NCBI GenBank assembly: GCA_964492365.1
Contig: CAZBKA010000009.1
Coordinates: forward strand, 1 to 37,980
Length of the DNA: 37,980 nucleotides
Reading direction: 5' to 3'
From: JAGLTN01 sp035403325
Lineage (GTDB): Bacteria; Planctomycetota; Phycisphaerae; Sedimentisphaerales; Anaerobacaceae
Shown here: positions 32,052 through 37,980 of the stretch, in pieces
How the letters are laid out: the number at the start of each line of letters is the position of its first letter
Numbering within the stretch: the stretch's first letter is position 1
The notes under the pieces: generated by a model
Databases searched by the model: none
Told to the model about the DNA's origin: nothing
What the model saw: only the letters and a program-made list of their open reading frames with translations
Position numbers and translations under genes: made by a program

Positions 32052-34112
32052 TCAGTTCATTTCAGGGATATCAAAAAATTGAACATCGAAGCCATAATCT
32101 TGCATATAGATTAACCCGTTCCAAATCCCCATATCAGAGGCCATTGATTGTATAGCGGCATGATACACACGCTTGGGATGTTTATAGTCTGAAATATCAT
32201 ATACAATCAAACCAAATCCACTTGAAGCTTCAACCAAATAATTTTTATGAAATAATAGCTCCAGTGGTTCGCGTCCAGCCAGCTTTTCTATAGGTGTTGC
32301 TATTCTTTCACCGACCAGTTCACATGAAAACTTACCGTCATCTTGCTTAGTCAATTTGCTGACATACAATCCTTTATCGTTTGAAATATACAGATAGTTA
32401 TCCTTGAATGCGACCGCTTGTATACCACCGCCTATGTTAGATGGTGCTCTGTCAAAGTATTCATCGAAAATAACTTTAGGTTTAGCTGGTTCGCCCAAAT
32501 CTAAAAGAGCGATTCTGGCATAGCTGTTGCAAAGCAGCTTGTCTCCAACAACCTTAAAATTTTGACTTGGAAAGCCGTGGGCATCGCCTAAATCAAAATG
32601 GTATTCATCACTTTTATTTTCTCCGGTATCAAACTTAGCACTGCATCCAACCGCATATGGAATCTGCCTGACAATTTCAGGTTTACCTGCTTGGGCTACA
32701 GATATTATTACAAGTTTGCCCCCATCACTTAAATAACAATAGTCTCCATAATTAGCAAACGCTCGGCTAAAATCTGTTGTTAATTCTATTTCGATGTTTC
32801 CAATTAAAGTTGGTTTCTCAGGGTTAGTTATATCAATTGTTGCAAAATAGGTTGGCATATTTTTCAAATCTATTCGATTATCTTTATCTCTTCTGTGCCG
32901 AGGAAAGTAAGCAGTGTACAAATAACCACCTCTGACAAAACAGCCTACAACCCGTTGATTAATATTTCTTGGAAGTTTTTCTGTACTAAAAAAACTTAAT
33001 GCCCCCGCAGCAAAATCTGGCAATTGCTTCATTGCTTCTCTTACGGGAACATCACTGTTATCCCAATATGGGAACCGGTAAATTTGAACAACAAAATGCC
33101 GTATTACCTCATCATCATATTTGGGTTGTTTTTCATTTTCCAACCACTGATAACCACAGCTTACCCTGAACATAAGGTCATCATTGACACACACTGCGTC
33201 GCTGTAACGGGAAAAACACATATTGTCCCATGTAATAAACTGACCTTCGGGCAAGTCTTTATGGAAAACATCTCCCATATAGTTCCAGTCAAATATGGCC
33301 GGGGTGACAATTTTTTTACCGTTCCAATCTTTAACGGGTTCAAGATTATGTCCAACCTGCACCATAGCAACCCCGAAAATAAACGCCGCCGACACGCCTA
33401 ATATCCAGGCAATAGTCTTCTGTTCCAGCCGCCAGCGCCAATTATTTTTTACCGCTTTTACCGCTAAAAATATAGATGAGGCAGAACAAATGACAGCGAA
33501 GGTGACAAACAGCAGATATCTTAAATATTCCGGACAGGTTCTTGATAGGTCTTTCATAACTTCAAAAATATTCAACCACTGTAATGTATTGGTCAGCAAC
33601 GGAAGGAAGTAGATGAGCAAAGCTGCCCAGATTGCAAGGAGAACGGTTTTGGCGGTATCTCTTATGATGGCCATAAGAAACATTGTCAAGGAAAACATAA
33701 TCAAAGCGATCGGGTATGTTAAAGTCAAAGCTGTTCGTGCGAGAATGGGAAAAGAATCTCGCCTTGAATTGGTGATAAAATCGATACTCTGGACGAACAG
33801 AAATGCGAGCAAGAGCAGAATCGCTGCGGTAAGGAACTTGGTTATAAATAATTTATGAGCTGTGAGCGGTTTACTTTGCCAGAAATTATCGGTGCCTTTT
33901 TTAAGGTCACAATGAGTTGAAGCCGCTGACAGAATTATTGCAAATAAAACACCACAAGCCAATATGGCTATGCTGCCGGTTTCAGTGGTGTTATTTGGAG
34001 AGTTGTCCTGTCTGTTATGAAACCATTCAAATATGGGAAGTGTTATTCCGGCCAGTAATCCTGCGATAATAAGCCATTTTTGCTGATGCCATTCTTTCCA
34101 GAGTATCTTCAT
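32052..34112 (-). CDS. ABC-2 type permease fused to an LVIVD-like propeller domain
   Basis: 686 residues. Residues 1-260 are a permease with about seven hydrophobic helices and the N-terminal signature WKEWHQQKW shared with the neighbouring permease. Odd helix number puts the remaining ~425 residues outside the cytoplasm. That domain carries repeats of the LVIVD type: YFATIDITNPEKPTLIGNI, KLVIISVAQAGKPEIV, RIALLDLGEPAKPKVIF and GLIVYDISDYKHPKRVY, plus NYLYISNDKGLYV, suggesting a beta-propeller. It probably forms the membrane part of the transporter with the 34116-34844 permease and the ATPase. The propeller could be a ligand or surface sensor; substrate unknown. It follows the previous gene by three bases. 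Confidence 0.8.
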   Translation of the reverse strand: MKILWKEWHQQKWLIIAGLLAGITLPIFEWFHNRQDNSPNNTTETGSIAILACGVLFAIILSAASTHCDLKKGTDNFWQSKPLTAHKLFITKFLTAAILLLLAFLFVQSIDFITNSRRDSFPILARTALTLTYPIALIMFSLTMFLMAIIRDTAKTVLLAIWAALLIYFLPLLTNTLQWLNIFEVMKDLSRTCPEYLRYLLFVTFAVICSASSIFLAVKAVKNNWRWRLEQKTIAWILGVSAAFIFGVAMVQVGHNLEPVKDWNGKKIVTPAIFDWNYMGDVFHKDLPEGQFITWDNMCFSRYSDAVCVNDDLMFRVSCGYQWLENEKQPKYDDEVIRHFVVQIYRFPYWDNSDVPVREAMKQLPDFAAGALSFFSTEKLPRNINQRVVGCFVRGGYLYTAYFPRHRRDKDNRIDLKNMPTYFATIDITNPEKPTLIGNIEIELTTDFSRAFANYGDYCYLSDGGKLVIISVAQAGKPEIVRQIPYAVGCSAKFDTGENKSDEYHFDLGDAHGFPSQNFKVVGDKLLCNSYARIALLDLGEPAKPKVIFDEYFDRAPSNIGGGIQAVAFKDNYLYISNDKGLYVSKLTKQDDGKFSCELVGERIATPIEKLAGREPLELLFHKNYLVEASSGFGLIVYDISDYKHPKRVYHAAIQSMASDMGIWNGLIYMQDYGFDVQFFDIPEMN

Positions 34113-34115
34113 TAA

Positions 34116-34844
34116 CTATGATCTCCTTTGCCATTTACGAAGACCGATTAACATGGTGAATAAAAACAAGATTGTCTGTTCTATAACTAAAAGACTTTGA
34201 TGAATTCCTCCCCATATCGGATACGTAGGGTTTGCCCAAAACAGAGGGTTTATAAACAGAAATAATTGTTGTGGGATCGAAAAACCGCTCCTCCAGGATT
34301 GTGGGGAGATAGTAAAATCAGTTATCATAGCATGGAGTATAAAAACAAAAAAAACTATAAAACCTGTAAACCCGACAGCAGCTTCGCCTCCTTTTCGAGG
34401 CGCAAAACAACATGTCATGCAATAGAAAGTCGTCCCCATGCAAATACCTGTAAATGTACCTATGGCTATATATTTTAATTCTAATAACTGACCTTCACGA
34501 TTTGATAGAATTATAACCATCAAAATGGTACTGCAAATAAGCATCGGTACAGCAAAATTCATCCACCCGAAGAACCATTTACATAAAAAGATTTTCCATG
34601 CCTGAATTGGTTTGGATGATAGAAATATCTTTGTTCCATCAGTTGTTTCTGGAGCAAAAACCCCCATGGCACTATACATAGATAGAATCAAACCACCGAA
34701 AATCCACATGAGAACAAAAGTTTCATTATCCGTGGTTAGCTTGGCCGCAAGCAAAACACCTGTAAAAAAAACAAGCATCACTGTGCCGAAGACAAGTTTC
34801 CAGCGTTGCTCATGCCATTCTTTCCAGATCAACGGTTTTATCAT
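34116..34844 (-). CDS. ABC-2 type permease
   Basis: 242-residue membrane protein with about six hydrophobic helices. It begins MIKPLIWKEWHEQRWK, matching the WKEWH motif of the larger neighbour, and contains LSSKPIQAWKIFLCKW, a cytoplasmic-loop pattern also present as WQSKPLTAHKLFITKF in the other permease; the two appear related. The start overlaps the ATPase stop by four bases. It is likely the second half of a heterodimeric exporter or envelope-stress transporter of the YtrC/YtrD sort; substrate unknown. Confidence 0.82.
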   Translation of the reverse strand: MIKPLIWKEWHEQRWKLVFGTVMLVFFTGVLLAAKLTTDNETFVLMWIFGGLILSMYSAMGVFAPETTDGTKIFLSSKPIQAWKIFLCKWFFGWMNFAVPMLICSTILMVIILSNREGQLLELKYIAIGTFTGICMGTTFYCMTCCFAPRKGGEAAVGFTGFIVFFVFILHAMITDFTISPQSWRSGFSIPQQLFLFINPLFWANPTYPIWGGIHQSLLVIEQTILFLFTMLIGLRKWQRRS

Positions 34845-35746
34845 ACTTTTCCAGCCTCCCCTCTGTTGCCGATTACATATGCTTCGAAGATTTCATCGAG
34901 GTTCAGTCCAGTCTCTCCTATAAAACCGCCGTATGAATCTTTAATCTTGTCAATCTTTTCAGCACTGCAATTCTCAACTGTCAGTACAACCCTTTCTCCT
35001 GTCTTGGAAACATCAAGAATACCATCTATTTTGCTGAAATCATTTTGCGAAGTATTGAGGACAATCTTCTTGACGCTTTCTCTCAAATCAAATGTTCGCT
35101 CTGCCTTGATGATTACGCCTTTATCAATAATCGCAACATAATCAGCAACAGGTTCGATTTCGTAAAGCAGGTGACTTGAGAAAAATACTGTTACACCATT
35201 CGTTTGTAAAAGGCCGATGACATAACGCAAAAATTCTTTCCGTGCTATCGGATCAAGACCAAGCGTAGGATCATCCAGAATAACAACCTTGGGTCTATGA
35301 CCCAACGCAAGAAGCAGTGCCAATCGGCTATTCTGACCTTTTGAAAGATTTTTGACTTTGCTTTTAAGAGGAAGTTCCAGCATATCCAGAAGCTGTTTTG
35401 TGAATTTATCATCCCAGTCTGGATAAAAACTTGCCACCCATTTAATGATCTGTTCGATACGCATCCAGCCGTACATCTGCTGATCTTCTGCCATATAGCC
35501 GATTATTCGTCGAACAGAGATAGCATCTTTTTGTGAATCAATTCCTTCTATTCTGCAGGAACCGCCACCTGGTTTCAAAAGGCCTAAAAGCAGCTTAATA
35601 GTGGTCGTCTTGCCAGCGCCGTTTCTGCCAAGAAAGCCGAATATCGAACCTTCAGGAACTTCTAAGTTAACGCCTTTTAATACACCTTCTCGGCCGTATG
35701 CGAATTGCAAACTTTCTATTTCAATTGCGTTTTTGCCCATATCCAT
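34841..35746 (-). CDS. ABC transporter ATP-binding protein (YtrB-like)
   Basis: 301-residue ATPase. It shows Walker A GRNGAGKTTT near 40, Q-loop MAEDQQMYGWMR, signature LSKGQNSRLALLLALG and Walker B VVILDDPTLGLDP. The catalytic Glu after Walker B is Asp (LDDPT rather than LDEPT), which could slow hydrolysis; such variants occur in YtrB-like ATPases. The H-switch SSHLLYEIEPV and a C-terminal regulatory extension follow. It sits directly after the GntR regulator, with no gap, and overlaps the first permease. Confidence 0.92.
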   Translation of the reverse strand: MDMGKNAIEIESLQFAYGREGVLKGVNLEVPEGSIFGFLGRNGAGKTTTIKLLLGLLKPGGGSCRIEGIDSQKDAISVRRIIGYMAEDQQMYGWMRIEQIIKWVASFYPDWDDKFTKQLLDMLELPLKSKVKNLSKGQNSRLALLLALGHRPKVVILDDPTLGLDPIARKEFLRYVIGLLQTNGVTVFFSSHLLYEIEPVADYVAIIDKGVIIKAERTFDLRESVKKIVLNTSQNDFSKIDGILDVSKTGERVVLTVENCSAEKIDKIKDSYGGFIGETGLNLDEIFEAYVIGNRGEAGKV

Positions 35747-36145
35747 TTACTCCGATTTATTTTTTATGGACTTGATATCTGCGTATTCTTTTTCCAGCAG
35801 CTCCTTTGCCTGCTCCAGAGAAACATCTAACTGAATAGCCTGCACAACTGCTTCACGAAGCACATTTGCGACGGCCTTTTTTCTCTCTGCTGCCGGAATA
35901 TTCTGTTTATTCGATGAAACATATGTCCCGTCACCACGTTCTATTTTGAGCACATTCTCTCGGCATAACTCATTATAGACTTTTAGAATAGTGTTCTGAT
36001 TGACCGCTATTTTTGATGCCAGATCCCTGACGCTCGGCAACTTGTCACCTTCCTTGAGCATTCCAGTAGCAACCTGATACTTTATCTGGTCGATAACCTG
36101 CCGGTATATAGGCACTGACGAAGATGGTTCAATTCTTATAAAAAT
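35747..36145 (-). CDS. GntR-family regulator, YtrA type, apparent ATT start
   Basis: Winged-helix repressor expected to control the ABC operon it heads. The HTH is VPIYRQVIDQIKYQVATGMLKEG-like, then KLPSVRDLASKIAVNQNTILKVYNELCRE; a short C-terminal helix pair for dimerisation follows, typical of YtrA-type (~120-130 residues). A GTG at 36115 would begin at PIYRQ, but YtrA proteins usually start about ten residues earlier with an IRID/IRIE-PSS segment. Exactly that is encoded in frame upstream (FIRIEPSSSV), with no ATG, GTG or TTG. AAGGAG at 36154-36159 lies eight bases before an ATT at 36145. A CTG at 36151 is only two bases from AAGGAG, so ATT initiation is the best reading. Confidence 0.85.
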   Translation of the reverse strand: MFIRIEPSSSVPIYRQVIDQIKYQVATGMLKEGDKLPSVRDLASKIAVNQNTILKVYNELCRENVLKIERGDGTYVSSNKQNIPAAERKKAVANVLREAVVQAIQLDVSLEQAKELLEKEYADIKSIKNKSE

Positions 36146-36172
36146 AGTCAGTTCTCCTTAAAAGAGTACTAT

Positions 36173-36211
36173 TGTTATACACAACTATAACACTATACCA
36201 AAACAAGTCAA
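36173..36211 (-). promoter_or_regulatory. Promoter and overlapping operator of the YtrA/ABC operon
   Basis: On the minus strand TTGACT (36206-36211) and TATAGT (36184-36189) are separated by 16 bases. A perfect dyad, TGTTATA-N6-TATAACA, spans 36173-36192 and covers the whole -10 and likely start site. This is the expected layout for autorepression by the GntR regulator encoded first in the transcript. Confidence 0.7.
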
Positions 36212-36249
36212 CAGAAAAATTCCATTTTTTTGAAAAATTTTTGTTTTAG

Positions 36250-36281
36250 GCGGATTAACATATCAAGTGCGACAAACGATT
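36250..36281 (+). repeat. IS30-family left inverted repeat
   Basis: 32 bases starting GCGGATTAACAT and containing AAGTGCGACAA. It matches the reverse complement of the right end at 26 of 32 positions by eye. Confidence 0.8.
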
Positions 36282-36362
36282 TAAATAAGCAGGACATCAC
36301 AAGCTGTCTCTGCTGGATTTGCGGTAATTATTGAGAAAACCTTAATCTACAGGAGAGCCGAG

Positions 36363-37352
36363 ATGGCCTATGTGCATCTTACCGAAAGCGAGCGTAATGT
36401 CATCTATAATATGAAATATTTGGAATATTCTGTTGTCGATATAGCTCGTTCGGTTGGCAAAAGCAGGGCCACCATCTACAGAGAAGTGAATCGCAACGCC
36501 AACAGTGACGGCAGATATATTCCTGATGTATCGCAGATCAAAGCTAACAGCAGGAAGCGGTTCAAGGTAGTCAGTCCCAAAACCGGCAATAAGAGGTTGA
36601 TGAATTATGTAAGGTCAAAGCTTAGAAGCTACTGGTCGCCTGAGCAGATTTCAGGCAGACTATCAGAGCATGCCCATGCGAACGATCCTTCGATGCAGAT
36701 ATCATGTCAGACGATCTATCGCTGGATATGGTCAGACACTCAGCGATCGGCGGAGCTTAAGCCGTTTATGCGTATAGCATCCAAACCCCGCCGCCAACGC
36801 TACGGAATGCCTTCAGCAAGAGGATTGATCCCTGACCGTGTACCGATTGCTCAACGCCCTGAAGAGGTTGAGCATCGAGAGCGGTATGGTGACTGGGAAG
36901 GTGATACTATTGTTGGAATCCGGCATAAGTCTTTCGTGATGACCTGCGTGGATCGTATGTCACGATACCTGGTTGCTGGCAAGATGTGTGACAAGCAGTC
37001 GCTGTCACTTAACAGTGCAATGTTTACAGCTTTCAAGAATATTGCGATGAGTAAAAGACAGACACTTACCGTTGATAATGGCAAGGAGTTTGCGGGTTTT
37101 AAGGAGCTGAGGAGAGAGCTTGGATTGGCTGTGTATTTTGCCGATCCTTACAGCAGTTGGCAGCGAGGAACGAACGAAAACACCAACGGCCTTCTGCGTC
37201 AGTTTTTCCCGAAGAAAACAGATTTTAGCAAAGTTGAAAAGAAAGAACTGGCATTTATAGTAAATATGCTTAATAATCGACCAAGAAAGTGCCTCAACTA
37301 CCAGACACCGGCAGAGGTGTTCAATGAACCGGTTGTCGCACTTAGGATGTGA
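36363..37352 (+). CDS. IS30-family transposase
   Basis: 329-residue DDE transposase that should mobilise the surrounding element. An N-terminal helix-turn-helix (LTESERNVIYNMKY and YSVVDIARSVGKSRATIYREV) is followed by WSPEQISGRL and TIYRWIW segments, then the catalytic core: GDWEGDTIVG (D177/D181), TVDNGKEF (D238) and NENTNGLLRQFFPK (E272), with the 33-residue D-to-E gap of this family. It ends TPAEVF. GGAGAG precedes the ATG. The frame is intact, so it may be active. The 3' end of the gene lies inside the right inverted repeat. Confidence 0.96.
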   Translation: MAYVHLTESERNVIYNMKYLEYSVVDIARSVGKSRATIYREVNRNANSDGRYIPDVSQIKANSRKRFKVVSPKTGNKRLMNYVRSKLRSYWSPEQISGRLSEHAHANDPSMQISCQTIYRWIWSDTQRSAELKPFMRIASKPRRQRYGMPSARGLIPDRVPIAQRPEEVEHRERYGDWEGDTIVGIRHKSFVMTCVDRMSRYLVAGKMCDKQSLSLNSAMFTAFKNIAMSKRQTLTVDNGKEFAGFKELRRELGLAVYFADPYSSWQRGTNENTNGLLRQFFPKKTDFSKVEKKELAFIVNMLNNRPRKCLNYQTPAEVFNEPVVALRM

Positions 37353-37358
37353 ATCCGC
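37327..37358 (-). repeat. IS30-family right inverted repeat
   Basis: Minus-strand reading starts GCGGATTCACAT and contains AAGTGCGACAA. It overlaps the last eight codons and stop of the transposase gene. Confidence 0.8.
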
Positions 37359-37980
37359 GTTTAATATTAATCATTTTTCCAAAAACCTCTTGCCTCAAAA
37401 ATACCAGTATACAATAACAAAAAGAGATAATTAAAGACTCCCGCCCCTCAATAATCATCAACCCCGGCAGGGCAGTATTTGTGTCGAACTCTTCAACTTC
37501 CATAACTCCTTAGATACTGTTTTAATTTTTTCTTCGCATCTCTTCCCCTTGGCAGCCCTTAACTTTTCAACCCCTTCGATATACCATAAGTTCATCCCAA
37601 CCAATCCCCGCCCATTTGCCATGCCGGACTTTGATCCGCCATCCATTCCTTCCAACCCAAACCTGAAAACAACCGCCCAAAATATCTCTTGCCCAAACCA
37701 CCATCCCGTCACATAAGAAGAACCCAATCGCCAAAATCATATCCAGAGCGTAGTAAGTAACCTGATAATCTTGCCGTCTTCGCAGTTGTTAAATAATCCT
37801 TAACAACTGAAACCAAAATCAATCAAACACGCGCGTATGCACATTTTACGATGGTAAAAACACATCAAATTTTGATCAAAAAGACGAAAAAAAGGGTAAA
37901 AAAGTAGCAAAAACCGTAAAAAAAGCAAAAAAAATCCCCCTAAAACCACCACTACGCGCGTCCGCGAGTCGATTTTTCAC
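37359..37980. other. Noncoding or decayed right-hand end
   Basis: No gene is supported. A minus-strand open frame (37458-37727, TTG start) and an overlapping ATG frame, both rich in Gly and Trp, lack recognisable motifs or ribosome sites; they could be remnants of a gene. The last ~120 bases are A/C-rich and nearly G-free on the plus strand except for ACGCGCGT at 37829-37836 and again at 37954-37961. Confidence 0.5.
37783..37809. repeat. Perfect 10-bp inverted repeat
   Basis: CAGTTGTTAA and TTAACAACTG enclose a seven-base loop (ATAATCC). No T-run follows on either strand, so it is not an obvious terminator. It may be a binding site or the base of a structured RNA. Confidence 0.6.

Larger units (their letters stand above)
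36250..37358 (+). mobile_element. IS30-family insertion sequence, complete
   Basis: About 1.1 kb bounded by imperfect terminal inverted repeats, both beginning GCGGATT at the outer edge, enclosing one transposase gene. No convincing target-site duplication could be read; the flanks GTTTTA (left) and GTTTAA (right) are similar but not identical. The left end lies about 40 bases upstream of the -35 of the YtrA/ABC operon, and the element is oriented away from it. Confidence 0.85.

Noticed and set aside
37458..37727. Minus-strand open frame of 89 codons (TTG start) near the right end
   Set aside because: No ribosome site or recognisable domain; an alternative frame over the same DNA looks equally plausible, so it was left as possible gene remnant, not called as CDS.

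Overview
The window reads as chromosome of a moderately AT-rich bacterium. The mix fits a planctomycete, possibly Phycisphaerae/Sedimentisphaerales-like: a URO-D-family methyltransferase-like protein, a CGGC protein, a PilX-type pilin-like protein with GQ repeats, a YtrA-type ABC operon with a permease-propeller fusion, and tRNAs without encoded CCA. That placement is inference from gene content; no 16S or marker search was possible.

Layout. (1) 1-2.3 kb: the 5' part of a groEL on the minus strand without groES upstream, a G-poor spacer, a URO-D-family gene and tRNA-Pro(CGG). (2) 2.3-6.6 kb: a minus-strand CGGC-protein/priA pair and a divergent exported PHP-type metallohydrolase. A ~63-nt segment (priA 3' end plus tRNA-Pro promoter) recurs, decayed and inverted, on the far side of the pair. 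(3) 6.7-13.5 kb: uvrB-nadC-birA, then lpdA-lipB-lipA. (4) 13.7-21.1 kb: PilX-like protein, carB and lon, each with its own promoter. (5) 21.1-28.8 kb: a tightly packed minus-strand run mlaE-mlaF-FAD/Fe-S dehydrogenase-amrS-pdxB-folP, convergent with lon. (6) 28.8-31.8 kb: an AT-rich regulatory region, a stand-alone cobalamin-binding-domain protein, citramalate synthase and tRNA-Gly(TCC). (7) 32-36.2 kb: a YtrA-like GntR regulator, ABC ATPase and two permeases, the second with a large extracytoplasmic propeller-like domain. (8) 36.2-37.4 kb: a complete IS30-family element; the remainder is mostly noncoding.

Functional theme. Much of the window makes or attaches cofactors: NAD (nadC), biotin ligation (birA), lipoate (lipB, lipA, with lpdA as a user), PLP (pdxB), folate (folP), and a cobalamin binder. 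Housekeeping genes cover replication restart (priA), excision repair (uvrB), proteolysis (lon), folding (groEL), pyrimidine/arginine supply (carB) and isoleucine precursors (cimA).

Regulation. Several promoters match a sigma70-like TTGACA-N17-TATAAT pattern well, best for carB, tRNA-Gly, tRNA-Pro and the YtrA operon. The most unusual points are an apparent ATT start codon for the GntR regulator, with a 20-bp dyad over its -10 box; the permease-propeller fusion; the cobalamin-binding protein whose cap lacks the Trp of the Wx9EH motif and which has no DNA-binding domain; and the duplicated priA-tail/promoter segment.
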